From CAIYRG01 sp963747255 (GTDB taxonomy: Bacteria > Pseudomonadota > Alphaproteobacteria > Micropepsales > Micropepsaceae), in assembly GCA_963747255.1 (NCBI GenBank), contig CAVVEG010000002.1, forward strand, positions 62,001-126,000: a stretch of 64,000 bases of DNA, in the 5' to 3' direction. The position numbers and the translations under genes are program-made. The notes beneath the pieces are model-generated. The model saw nothing but the letters and a program-made list of their open reading frames with translations. It had not been told where the DNA came from and searched no databases. This document shows, piece after piece, positions 24,115 through 32,278 of the stretch. Each line of letters starts with the position of its first letter. Position 1 is the first letter of the stretch.

Positions 24115-25539
24115 ATGATGCGCCGCAGCCGTAAGATCAAAATCGTCGCCACGCTTGGCCCGGCTAGTCACAGTCGCGACCAGATCCGGACGCTATTTGT
24201 CGCCGGGGCCGATGTGTTCCGAATCAACATGAGCCATACTGACCACGCCACTCTGGCTGGTCTCGTTGATACCGTCCGCGCCGTAGAAACGGAAATTTCA
24301 CGACCGATCGCGATTCTCGTCGACCTGCAGGGCCCGAAGCTGCGGTTGGGCAGACTTGCGGGCGGGGAGAAACGCATCGAAAGCGGCGCCAGAGTGACGC
24401 TGGTGCGCGCCGATTCGACGGATGATCCCGCGCTGCTTCCCATACCCCATCCGGAGATCTTCGCGGCTCTGCGACCGGGCGCAAATCTGCTCATCGATGA
24501 CGGCAAGGTCAGACTCGCCGCGGATCAGGTGAGCGATACGCGGATCGAGGCAACAGTCATCCAGGGCGGCGTGGTCAAGAATAACAAGGGCGTGAATCTT
24601 CCCGACACGCTTCTTCCTATACCGGCAATGACGCCCAAGGACCGCAGCGATCTGGATTACGCATTGTCTCTCGATATTGACTGGCTTGCCCTGTCATTCG
24701 TGCAACGCCCGGACGACGTGGCGGAACTGCGCAAGGCCGCCGCCGGCCGCGCCGGCGTCATGACCAAGATAGAAAAGCCTGCGGCATTTCACGCCCTCGG
24801 CGAAATCCTCGAACTCTCCGATGCAGTCATGGTTGCACGCGGCGATCTTGGAGTTGAACTGCCGCTTGAAGCGGTTCCGGGACGTCAAAAGCAGATCATT
24901 CGTGAAGCGAGGCGCGCTGGAAAACCTGTTGTGGTCGCAACCCAGATGCTGGAATCGATGATTACCAGCGCCATTCCGACCAGAGCAGAGGTTTCCGACG
25001 TCGCCAATGCAGTCTTCGAAGGCGCAGATGCCGTCATGCTGTCGGCCGAAACGGCATCCGGTGCTTTTCCCGCGGAAGCGGTTGCTGTGATGGACCGGAT
25101 CGCTCAGGCGGTGGAAGGCGACCCACTCTATCGCGGCATCATTGCTGCACAGCGTCAGGTGCCCGAATCAACAATGCCGGATGCAATTCTTGCGGCCGTC
25201 AACGACGTCACCAACACCATAAAAGCCTCTGCGATTGTCTGCTGGACGAAATCCGGCTCGACCGGTCTGCGCGCGTCCCGTGAAAGGCCGCGCGTTCCTA
25301 TCCTCGCGCTGACGCCGATCCGCGCAATGGCACGGCGCCTGTCGCTTGCCTGGGGATTGCATTGTGTCGAAACCGAGGACGCGCACGACCTCGATGATGT
25401 GGCCTCCCGCGCGTGCGATATTGCGTTCACTCATGGCTTTGCCAGGAGCGGAGACCGCGTCGTCATTACGGCGGGACTGCCCCTCGGAACCCCGGGGGCG
25501 ACCAACATGCTGCGAGTCGCCTTTGTCACCCGGCGCTAG
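24115..25539 (+). CDS. pyk: Pyruvate kinase
   Basis: Glycolytic enzyme converting phosphoenolpyruvate and ADP to pyruvate and ATP. The 474-residue product begins MMRRSRKIKIVATLGPAS. Motifs in order: FRINMSHTDHATL, VDLQGPKLRLG, the active-site lysine in GVMTKIEKPAAF, VMVARGDLGVELPLEAVPGR, VVATQMLESMITSAIPTRAE and GADAVMLSAETASGAFPAEA, then the C-terminal allosteric domain. An in-frame extension to 23914 crosses the divergent DUF1244 gene and is rejected; ATG 24115 or 24118 is the likely start. Confidence 0.97.
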   Translation: MMRRSRKIKIVATLGPASHSRDQIRTLFVAGADVFRINMSHTDHATLAGLVDTVRAVETEISRPIAILVDLQGPKLRLGRLAGGEKRIESGARVTLVRADSTDDPALLPIPHPEIFAALRPGANLLIDDGKVRLAADQVSDTRIEATVIQGGVVKNNKGVNLPDTLLPIPAMTPKDRSDLDYALSLDIDWLALSFVQRPDDVAELRKAAAGRAGVMTKIEKPAAFHALGEILELSDAVMVARGDLGVELPLEAVPGRQKQIIREARRAGKPVVVATQMLESMITSAIPTRAEVSDVANAVFEGADAVMLSAETASGAFPAEAVAVMDRIAQAVEGDPLYRGIIAAQRQVPESTMPDAILAAVNDVTNTIKASAIVCWTKSGSTGLRASRERPRVPILALTPIRAMARRLSLAWGLHCVETEDAHDLDDVASRACDIAFTHGFARSGDRVVITAGLPLGTPGATNMLRVAFVTRR

Positions 25540-25549
25540 CCAGGGCCGG

Positions 25550-25981
25550 TCATGATCCAACGTAGCACGGCGGGAATTCGAATTTCGCCAGGCGCTTCTC
25601 GACAAAGAGATAATCCGGCTGCATCAGTCGGGCATGAAATTCATTCCCGCCCATGAATTCCAGCCGATAGGAATTGTCGAAACGTTCGGGCTTGCCGTCG
25701 ATCGTGTCCGAAACCATCCGCAGGAATCCGTTCGACACGGACCATTTCCCTGTCTCGGTTTGGTGCCAGACGACCTCACCTCTCTGGCATTTGCGAAATT
25801 CGGAGTGGAACGTTCCGTCCGAACTGTAGGAATCGATATAGGAAATCGACGGATCGTCCGGTTCGCCGACACCATACCAATTTCCCACGAAGCTGAACTC
25901 CGCCGCGTTGGCCTCGCCTGCCAGCATCAGCACTGCTGCGGCGAACCCGGTTCGGATCGCGATGGAGCGTTGCAGCCGCAA
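25550..25981 (-). CDS. Small exported lipocalin-like protein, copy A
   Basis: A 143-residue protein with a cleavable signal peptide (AVLMLAGEANA) and a short beta-rich domain: FSFVGNWYGVGEPDD, SYSSDGTFHSEFRKCQRGEV, WHQTETGKWSVSNG and a C-terminal FVEKRLAKFEFPPC. The pattern G-x-W at the start, then GTFxxEFRKC and GxWSV, resembles small lipocalin-like domains. It is clearly paralogous to its upstream neighbour at 25983-26405. Both contain paired cysteines (FRKC and a C-terminal Cys) that could form a disulfide in the periplasm. Function is unknown. Confidence 0.78.
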   Translation of the reverse strand: MRLQRSIAIRTGFAAAVLMLAGEANAAEFSFVGNWYGVGEPDDPSISYIDSYSSDGTFHSEFRKCQRGEVVWHQTETGKWSVSNGFLRMVSDTIDGKPERFDNSYRLEFMGGNEFHARLMQPDYLFVEKRLAKFEFPPCYVGS

Positions 25982-25982
25982 A

Positions 25983-26405
25983 TCAGATTCCGTTTGCGCA
26001 ATCGGGAAATTCGAACTTCTCCACCCGGTGGCCGATGAAGACGTAACCTTGCGGATCGAGGCGAATACGCCGCTCGTAGTCGGTCAAAAGCACGATCCGG
26101 TAATCGGCGGCAGACATGGCCTGGTCCCCATTGATCATATCGGCGATGATGTGTTCCACGTCTCCCTCGACCGACCAGGTGCCGCTCTCGGTCTGGTAGC
26201 CGATAAAATCGCCGCCGTCACATTTGCGGAATTCTTCGCGGAACGTGCCGTCCGCGTGGAATTCGATCAGCGACATGACGCCGTCTTCGTCCGGCTGGAA
26301 CGGACTGAACCAGATTCCGACCAGTGTCGGCTCCGCGTTCGACCAGGCAGGCGCGCTCAGTGAAACGAGTAAAGCTGACCCAAAGCGGATCGCAGCCCGG
26401 CGCAT
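25983..26405 (-). CDS. Small exported lipocalin-like protein, copy B
   Basis: A 140-residue exported protein paralogous to the next gene downstream. After the signal peptide (FGSALLVSLSAPAWSNA) it reads VGIWFSPFQPDEDG, EFHADGTFREEFRKCDGGDF, YQTESGTWSVEGD and ends in VEKFEFPDC. The two copies share W-x-x, DGTFxxEFRKC, TESGxWSV and KFEFPxC but differ elsewhere, so this is an old tandem duplication rather than a recent one. Only 1 bp separates the stop of this gene from the start of copy A, so they are co-translated. The start at 26405 follows a 10-bp gap from the TPR gene. No function known. Confidence 0.78.
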   Translation of the reverse strand: MRRAAIRFGSALLVSLSAPAWSNAEPTLVGIWFSPFQPDEDGVMSLIEFHADGTFREEFRKCDGGDFIGYQTESGTWSVEGDVEHIIADMINGDQAMSAADYRIVLLTDYERRIRLDPQGYVFIGHRVEKFEFPDCANGI

Positions 26406-26415
26406 CAAGTCTGCC

Positions 26416-27147
26416 TCAGATCCCCTGCCCCTCAACCGCCTTGCTGAGCTCGCGAATTCGATCGGCAATCCCGTCAATAAAGGGGTCCAGCGTTTTCGCC
26501 TGACGGTATGCATCCAGCGCATGCGGCTTGTCGTTGTATTCTTCCAGTATCTCGCCGAGTTCGGCAAGTGCTTCGAAATTCTTTGGTTGCAGCGCGAGCG
26601 TGCGGCGCAGAGACGCAAGCGCATCCTCATAATCGTCCTTATGCGTTGCAAGCGTTGCGCGCCTGTGCCAGGCCTCGGCAAAATTGGGCGCGACGTCGGT
26701 CAGCTTCTGCGCGATTTCACGTGCGGTGTCGAAATCCTGTGCTTCGACCGCCTGGTCTGCGCGCTTCAGCAACAGATCTGCGCTTGGACTGCCGGAATGA
26801 GACCATCGCGCCTTGAGTTCGCGCTCGATCGCGCGGGCGCCGCGCTGGTCGCCGGCCTTGGCAAGTTTCGCCAGCAATTGCTCTTCGGTTTCGGGTGGCT
26901 TGGGTGGAGGCCTTTGTGGTCCTGCGGCCTGCGAGGCCGCACCGCCCGTGCCAGAGTTTCCTGCCCCCGGATTGGGCCCACGGGGCGGCAAAAGCTGCAA
27001 ATCCGGAACCTGATCCTGCAGCCCCTGATGCGGGTTTCCGGCATCATCCGGCGTTCCCGGTAAATCATGCGGCGAGGACGGGATCTGACTCCACGCGGTT
27101 CCGGCGAGGGGAAGCACGAGCACGAAGCTCAATAGCATCTGGCGCAT
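26416..27147 (-). CDS. Exported TPR-repeat protein
   Basis: A 243-residue periplasmic protein. It has a signal peptide (MLLSFVLVLPLAGTAWS), a proline- and glycine-rich disordered segment (residues ~25-85), then tetratricopeptide repeats: LLAKLAKAGDQRGARAIERE, LLKRADQAVEAQDFDTAREI, FAEAWHRRATLATHKDDYED and FEALAELGEILEEYNDKPHA. Such proteins act as docking scaffolds. It is the first gene of a three-gene unit with the two lipocalin-like paralogues, which suggests that the three act in the same envelope process. Confidence 0.82.
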   Translation of the reverse strand: MRQMLLSFVLVLPLAGTAWSQIPSSPHDLPGTPDDAGNPHQGLQDQVPDLQLLPPRGPNPGAGNSGTGGAASQAAGPQRPPPKPPETEEQLLAKLAKAGDQRGARAIERELKARWSHSGSPSADLLLKRADQAVEAQDFDTAREIAQKLTDVAPNFAEAWHRRATLATHKDDYEDALASLRRTLALQPKNFEALAELGEILEEYNDKPHALDAYRQAKTLDPFIDGIADRIRELSKAVEGQGI

Positions 27148-27202
27148 AGCGCGATGCTAGCGGCAATTGAATTCGGAATCGATAGGCAAGGTGCAGACCG
27201 GC

Positions 27203-27328
27203 TCAGCCCTGGCGTGCTTTGAACCGCGGATTTTTTTTGTTGATGACGTAAACGCGGCCCTTCCGCCGGATGATACGGCAGTTCTTGTCCCGGTTCTTCA
27301 ACGAGCGCAATGAATTGCGCACTTTCAT
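27203..27328 (-). CDS. rpmJ: 50S ribosomal protein L36
   Basis: A 41-residue ribosomal protein, MKVRNSLRSLKNRDKNCRII then RRKGRVYVINKKNPRFKARQ. Only one cysteine remains (in NCRII), so this is the zinc-free form of L36, the usual single form in Alphaproteobacteria. It stands alone between the TPR gene and a divergent small membrane protein gene. Confidence 0.95.
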   Translation of the reverse strand: MKVRNSLRSLKNRDKNCRIIRRKGRVYVINKKNPRFKARQG

Positions 27329-27442
27329 TCCGCTCTCCGACTGTTTTCTTTAGACGAAATCTGCCAAAAGGCGCCGGAACCTATGCATGAGCCGGAACAC
27401 TGTCAACCCGAATCGGATGATTCCGGACGGAGGGGAGAGGGT

Positions 27443-27673
27443 ATGGAACTGGGTTATTCTGCTACGCTTGCGATTACGGCCTTTGCGGCTTGCGTCTTTG
27501 GATTCGCCAGTTGGCGTGCCCGCCAACCGGCTCAACCCTTCAAAGTCCGCATGGTCAATTACCATGTGGTCCAGATGGCGGCTATCGTCGTTGTACTCGT
27601 GATGGCGGCCCATCTGGTCACGCTTTTCGCCGGACGTCCGGTGACGGGTCAAGGTGGGGCACGCCCGTTCTGA
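27443..27673 (+). CDS. Small two-helix membrane protein, unknown
   Basis: A 76-residue protein starting MELGYSATLAITAFAACVFG with two transmembrane helices, the second being VVQMAAIVVVLVMAAHLVTL. The loop between them is RARQPAQPFKVRMVNYH and the tail is polar. The purine-rich GGAGGGGAGAGG just upstream of ATG 27443 strongly supports this start over the in-frame upstream start at 27383. It overlaps or abuts the lytic transglycosylase gene that follows (11 bp from the preferred TTG start), suggesting co-expression. I do not recognise a named family. Confidence 0.7.
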   Translation: MELGYSATLAITAFAACVFGFASWRARQPAQPFKVRMVNYHVVQMAAIVVVLVMAAHLVTLFAGRPVTGQGGARPF

Positions 27674-27683
27674 GGAAACTGTC

Positions 27684-28943
27684 TTGTCGAAGCTTCGACC
27701 TTCCCTGATTTTGGCTGCCCTGCTGATGGCAGCGATGAACGGGTCCCCGGTTTGTGCCGCAACCGCAACTCCGGAACCAGGCTTGGCCGACACTGCAACC
27801 GAGCAGGCGAATTTTCGGAATTTTGTGCGGGAATTTCGCGACGTTGCACTGAGTGAGGGCATCAGCGCCGAAGTCTATGATCGCGCGACGGCTGACATTT
27901 CCTTCAATCCGCGAATCGAAGATTTGAACCAAAAGCAGCCGGAATTTGTGCGACCGATCTGGGATTATCTTACCGGAGTCATCACCCGGGAGCGAGTTGA
28001 ACGCGGACAGGGATTGATCGCCGCCAACGGGCGATTGTTTCAGCAGCTGAGGTCCCAGTATGGCGTCCCTCCGCAAATCCTTACTGCCATCTGGGGGATC
28101 GAGACAGGTTACGGAAAGAACCTCGGGTCCTTCAGCCTTGTGGAAGCTCTCGCCAATCTTGCCTTTGAAGGCCCCCGCGCCAGCTATGGCAGGCGCGAAC
28201 TCCTGGCGACGCTGGCAATCGCGCAGCAGCAGCAGATCGAACCGGCGCAGATGACGGGATCCTGGGCTGGCGCTTTTGGCCAGACCCAGTTCATCCCGAC
28301 GACATTTCTGAAATATGCGGTCGACGGCGACGGCGACGGCCGGATCGACCTGTGGAATTCACCTGCCGACGCGCTGGCTTCGACTGCGAATTATTTGCAG
28401 CAATCCGGCTGGCACGAGGGCGAGATCTGGGGCGAGGAAGTGCGGCTTCCGGACGATTTTGTCTACGTCAGCGCCGACATCACGATCAAGAAACCGGTCA
28501 TGGAATGGGAAATGCTGGGCGTCAGGCCTTTCCCGGGTCAGCAGCTACCGGCTGACCAGCAGATGGCCTCCATTATTCTTCCTGCCGGCCATCGCGGACC
28601 CGCATTTCTCGTGCTCGACAATTTCGATGTCTTGCTGAATTATAACAGTGCAATCCCATATGCGCTTGCCGTGGCGCTACTTTCAGATCGACTGAAGGGA
28701 GCTGCCGGCGTTCATGCAAACTGGCCCACAGACGAACCGGCACTGGATCAGTCAAGCGCCATCGCTCTTCAGCAGGGCCTGACGGATCTCGGATTCCCCA
28801 CCGGCGCCGCGGATGGCGTATTCGGCGCCCGGACAAGACAGGCGATACGTGCCTATCAGGAATCACGAGGGCTGCCGGCCGACGGTTTTCCGACATCCAG
28901 TCTTATCGTGCGCGTGCTCAACGAACGCTCTGCGATGCACTGA
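27684..28943 (+). CDS. Lytic murein transglycosylase (MltB-like) with PG-binding domain
   Basis: Periplasmic enzyme that cleaves peptidoglycan glycan strands to 1,6-anhydro ends. The signal peptide is LRPSLILAALLMAAMNGSPV. The SLT_2 domain carries the catalytic glutamate in LTAIWGIETGYGKNLGSFS and the family motifs GSWAGAFGQTQFIPTTFLKY and DGDGRIDLWNSPADALASTA. A C-terminal PG_binding_1 domain follows (LQQGLTDLGFPTGAADGVFG, RTRQAIRAYQESRGLPADGF). TTG 27684 is taken as the start because the signal peptide begins immediately after; GTG 27654, inside the preceding gene, is an alternative. Confidence 0.93.
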   Translation: MSKLRPSLILAALLMAAMNGSPVCAATATPEPGLADTATEQANFRNFVREFRDVALSEGISAEVYDRATADISFNPRIEDLNQKQPEFVRPIWDYLTGVITRERVERGQGLIAANGRLFQQLRSQYGVPPQILTAIWGIETGYGKNLGSFSLVEALANLAFEGPRASYGRRELLATLAIAQQQQIEPAQMTGSWAGAFGQTQFIPTTFLKYAVDGDGDGRIDLWNSPADALASTANYLQQSGWHEGEIWGEEVRLPDDFVYVSADITIKKPVMEWEMLGVRPFPGQQLPADQQMASIILPAGHRGPAFLVLDNFDVLLNYNSAIPYALAVALLSDRLKGAAGVHANWPTDEPALDQSSAIALQQGLTDLGFPTGAADGVFGARTRQAIRAYQESRGLPADGFPTSSLIVRVLNERSAMH

Positions 28944-29024
28944 ACTGAACAGACCCCGCCGCGTCTTGCCATCATCCCTGCGGCGCGCCACAAGTGAATT
29001 TGCAAATTCACAAGGAATTCCCCC

Positions 29025-29531
29025 ATGAGCCTTTCCATGTACAGCGCTTCTGTTCCGGTTTTTCAGCAGATGCTGCCTGCTCTTTCGGGCTGCCTGCGCA
29101 AAGCTGCGGACCATGCGGCAACGAAAAAAATCGATCCCGCAGTTCTTCTTCAGTCGAGGCTCTATCCGGATATGTTCCCGCTCGTAAGGCAGGTGCAGAT
29201 TGCAAGTGATTTTGCCAAGGGAACAGTGGCGCGGCTCGCGGGCCAGGAGCCACCGAAATACGAGGACTCCGAGACCAGTTTCGACCAGCTTTACGCGCGC
29301 ATTCAGAGGACACTGGACAACATCGCGGAGTTCAAACCCTCCGAGATCGATGGATCGGAGGAGCGCAACATCACCCTCACATTGGGGACCCAGACCCGCA
29401 GCTTCAAAGGCGAGACTTATCTCCTCGGCTTTGCCCTGCCGAACTTCTTTTTCCACATGACAACCGCTTATGCGATTCTGCGCCACAACGGTGTGGAACT
29501 CGGCAAGGGCGACTTCATGAACCGGCGCTGA
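29025..29531 (+). CDS. DUF1993 family protein
   Basis: A 168-residue cytoplasmic helical protein matching DUF1993: MSLSMYSASVPVFQQMLPAL at the N-terminus, LLQSRLYPDMFPLVRQVQIA, SDFAKGTVARLAGQEPPKYE, ETSFDQLYARIQRT and the C-terminal LPNFFFHMTTAYAILRHNGV with LGKGDFM. The fold is a four-helix bundle related to the DinB superfamily. No enzymatic activity is established. It stands alone between the transglycosylase and a lipoprotein gene. Confidence 0.92.
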   Translation: MSLSMYSASVPVFQQMLPALSGCLRKAADHAATKKIDPAVLLQSRLYPDMFPLVRQVQIASDFAKGTVARLAGQEPPKYEDSETSFDQLYARIQRTLDNIAEFKPSEIDGSEERNITLTLGTQTRSFKGETYLLGFALPNFFFHMTTAYAILRHNGVELGKGDFMNRR

Positions 29532-29683
29532 TCGAAATTCCTTTGGAATCAGCGTTATGGCATAGGGCCCTGAATTCGCGTTAATTCATCTGAGGTTCAG
29601 CTTCAAACTGCGATAAGCGCGACAAGTTGGACATCGGTGCGGTCGCGATCGAAGCGGATTGCGTCATGCGATGAGGAGCAGTT

Positions 29684-30265
29684 ATGCGCAACAGTGCAAA
29701 GTTTCTGGCCGCCGGAACAGCGATCCTACTGCTTGCCGGGTGCGCGACCCCACCGCTCGGGCCGACGGTCCAGGTTTTCCCTGCGCCGTACAAGCCATTC
29801 GATGTGTTCCAGCGTGATCAGTATGAATGCGGTCAATACGCATCCAGTCAGGTGGCCGGCGGAGCCGAACGCGTGAACAACAACGCCATTGGCGCAACCG
29901 CCGTCGGCACCGCATTGGGCCTTGCACTTGGTGCGGCGACGGGCAGCGGCCGTGCGGCAACCGTCGGCGCTGCGACTGGTGCTGTCGTGGGCGGCGCAGT
30001 GGGCGCCAACGAAACCGCGCGCGGTCAGGCCGGCTTGCAACGCCGTTACAATATTGCTTACGCCCAATGCATGTATTCCCGCGGGAACCAAGTACCAGGT
30101 TATCAGGCTAATGCCGCACCGCCGCCCCCGCCTCCGGGCGGATATCCGCCGCCCGCTGCTGGCGGCTATGGTCCGCCTCCCGGCGCCTATGGCCCACCCC
30201 CGGGCGCCTATGGCAACTATCCGCCCCCACCGCCGGGCGGATATCCGCCGCCGCCTCCGCGTTAA
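29684..30265 (+). CDS. Glycine-zipper outer-membrane lipoprotein with proline-rich tail
   Basis: A 193-residue protein. A lipobox (LLLAGC, Cys20) marks it as a lipoprotein. After FDVFQRDQYECGQYA comes a glycine-zipper segment (IGATAVGTALGLALGAATGS, then VGAATGAVVGGAVGANET) able to span or insert into a membrane, then the conserved YNIAYAQCMYSRGN. The C-terminal ~50 residues are low-complexity Pro/Gly/Tyr repeats (GAYGPPP, GGYPPPP). Related proteins (OmpA-like/SmpA-like glycine-zipper lipoproteins) influence envelope stability. A Shine-Dalgarno GAGGAGCAG precedes the ATG. Confidence 0.85.
   Translation: MRNSAKFLAAGTAILLLAGCATPPLGPTVQVFPAPYKPFDVFQRDQYECGQYASSQVAGGAERVNNNAIGATAVGTALGLALGAATGSGRAATVGAATGAVVGGAVGANETARGQAGLQRRYNIAYAQCMYSRGNQVPGYQANAAPPPPPPGGYPPPAAGGYGPPPGAYGPPPGAYGNYPPPPPGGYPPPPPR
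30118..30262 (+). repeat. Coding low-complexity repeat (PPPPGGY / GAYGPPP)
   Basis: Imperfect tandem repeats encode the Pro/Gly/Tyr tail of the glycine-zipper lipoprotein. Units such as CCGCCTCCCGGCGCCTATGG recur in close succession. Length variation by slippage between strains is plausible. Confidence 0.7.
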
Positions 30266-30266
30266 G

Positions 30267-31601
30267 CTAAAGGGTGCGGCCGCGCGTCAGCGGTCCCATT
30301 GCTGCGACCACGGCCGCAACCACAAGCCAGCATAGGGCGATATAGCCGAATACGCTCCTGTAGCCATAGGTCGTGAACAGTAAAGCGATCACCAATGGTC
30401 CCGCGGCATTGGACAGCCGCCCGATACCGTAGGTGAAACCCGTCCCGGTGCTGCGGATTTCGGTTGGAAAGCATTCCGCCGTATAGGCGTAAAGCATAGG
30501 CGCGAATGCCTGGATCAGCATCGTCATGATGCCGCCAAATGTGATGATGAAGACCGTCCGGAAAGTGAGACCGTAGAGGACTCCACAGCTCGCGATTCCG
30601 ATGGCGAGCAGGATGATCCAGTATTTGCGCTGCCAGCGGTCCGACAGGAATGCGGCCATCAGCGCGCCTGGTACACCACCGACCTGCATTGCGGTGGCCC
30701 AGCCGAGGGAATCCACGAGCTTGAAACCATGTTCCACCAGCAGCGTCGGCACCCAGGCCGAAAAGCCGTAAAATCCCAGAGTCTGGAAAATCCACGCGGC
30801 CATCAGCATTCCTGTCCGCAATCTGACGCCCGGACTGAACAAATCCAGATAGCGGCCCTCCCTTGGAATCGGGTTCAACGGTACCGGAGCAGGGAGCGGC
30901 GAGCCCGTCTCGCGTTCTGCAGCCGTTTCGATGCGCTGCAGAATCGCGTCGGCCTCGGCCAGTTCTCCACGTTTCTCATGCCAGCGTGGCGATTCCTCCA
31001 GCCTTCTTGCGCCAAGCGGAAACAGCAGGGCCAGCGCCCCCCAGACGAAAACCAGGCGCCAACCGAATGCAAACGCCGGTATCAGAAGGCGCGCGATCAG
31101 CGCGGCAAACGGTATGCCGCATAGTCCCGCAACCATGACCCAGCCCTGATAGGTTCCACGCACCCGCGCCGGATACATTTCGGCGATATAGGTGATGCCG
31201 ATCGCCGTCATCGCAGCAAGTCCGATGCCCGTCATCAGCCGGGCCACGAACAAGCTCACCGGCTCCCACGCGAAGGCATTCAGCAGGGAAAATGCGCTGA
31301 ACCAGACGACGGAGAACATCAGGCCACGTTTGCGTCCGACTTGATCGGCAAACCAGCCGCCGGTCGCGGCACCGAGGAACATGCCGAAAAATGTGCCAGA
31401 TGTGATCAGACCAATGGTTGCAATCGAGATGCCCCATTGCGCGCGAATGGCGGGCGCCGAATAGGCAAACGTGTTGATATCCCCGAGTTCGAAGAAAAAA
31501 CAGAAGCTCAACAGCCACATCATCCGCCGGTGAAACGAAAACACGGGTAGCCGGTCCAGGCGCCCCGCGGCCGAGACCTGCTGCGGATCGTGAAGATTCA
31601 T
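30267..31601 (-). CDS. MFS transporter (metabolite:H+ symporter / sugar-porter type)
   Basis: A 444-residue inner-membrane transporter with twelve predicted helices. The loop 2-3 signature is GGWFADQVGRKRGLMFSVVW. VARLMTGIGLAAMTAIGITY and AEMYPARVRGTYQGW follow, and the repeat in the second half is FLSDRWQRKYWII with YTAECFPTEIRSTGTG. A long central loop separates the halves (EESPRWHEKRGELAEADAIL). Family members carry sugars, aromatic acids or other carboxylates; the substrate is not predictable. Its 3' end nearly meets the convergent lipoprotein gene. Confidence 0.92.
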   Translation of the reverse strand: MNLHDPQQVSAAGRLDRLPVFSFHRRMMWLLSFCFFFELGDINTFAYSAPAIRAQWGISIATIGLITSGTFFGMFLGAATGGWFADQVGRKRGLMFSVVWFSAFSLLNAFAWEPVSLFVARLMTGIGLAAMTAIGITYIAEMYPARVRGTYQGWVMVAGLCGIPFAALIARLLIPAFAFGWRLVFVWGALALLFPLGARRLEESPRWHEKRGELAEADAILQRIETAAERETGSPLPAPVPLNPIPREGRYLDLFSPGVRLRTGMLMAAWIFQTLGFYGFSAWVPTLLVEHGFKLVDSLGWATAMQVGGVPGALMAAFLSDRWQRKYWIILLAIGIASCGVLYGLTFRTVFIITFGGIMTMLIQAFAPMLYAYTAECFPTEIRSTGTGFTYGIGRLSNAAGPLVIALLFTTYGYRSVFGYIALCWLVVAAVVAAMGPLTRGRTL

Positions 31602-31852
31602 GTTGTCTGATCACTGATCGCGTGTTTGCCTGCGTAGCACGGTTTCTCGAGCAAGTCCCGGCGCCTTAGGCGTTACCTATGCGGGAATATTGATATGCCG
31701 AATTGAATCGTCAAAGTTGAGGAAAATTCGGCCAAAGACTATATCACTGCTGTGCATTGGGGGCGTAAACGCCAGCGAGTTTCCGACTTGATCGTGCAGC
31801 GCAAATGCTGCGCGGCCCGTCCCTGCGATACGCGCGGGCGCGGGACGAAATC

Positions 31853-32278
31853 ATGAAAGCGTGTCGTCAGAGGTCTGAATTGTTCTCCTTGATCATCTGG
31901 CGCTCATGGCGCGATGCAGCTCGCGATGAAAAAGGCGCTTCTGCGATCGAGGTCGCGCTCGTTTTACCGTTACTGCTTCTTGTCCTTTTCAGCATCATCA
32001 AATTCGGTCTGGTCTTCAACAATTACATCCAGCTCACGGACGGAGCCCGGGCGGGGGCGAGGGCTTTTGCAACCAGCCGTTCAAGCCCGACGCCCTACAC
32101 ATATGCGACCACCAGCTTTTACAATTCCACGCCCAATCTCGCCAAGGGAAGCGTAACACTCACTTTGATGGTCAATGGTGCCGATTGCAGTGCCGACGCG
32201 GCCTGCCAACAACAGCTTTCCACGGCAGCAGGAGACCCAGCCAGCCTAGCAGCCTGTCGGACTGAGGTTTGCGATTGA
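31853..32278 (+). pseudogene. TadE/TadG-like pilus protein, C-terminus lost to an IS insertion
   Basis: A 141-codon frame starting MKACRQRSELF. It has the typical TadE region: EKGASAIEVALVLPLLLLVL with FSIIKFGLVFNNYIQLTDGA and RAGARAFATSR. TadE-like pseudopilins assist assembly of Flp/Tad pili. The reading frame enters the IS1182-type element at 32250, so the last nine residues (after DPASLA) and the stop codon come from the element. The rest of the native C-terminus is not found on the far side of the IS cluster. No other tad gene is present in the window. Confidence 0.75.
32246..32249. repeat. CTAG target duplication, left of IS1182-type element
   Basis: CTAG immediately precedes the left inverted repeat and recurs at 33846-33849 after the right one. 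Palindromic CTAG duplications are known for the IS1182 family. Confidence 0.8.

Noticed and set aside
31602..31852. Intergenic region upstream of the TadE-like gene as a tRNA or small RNA locus
   Set aside because: No tRNA fold, terminator or promoter motif is convincing. Only scattered AT-rich stretches are seen.
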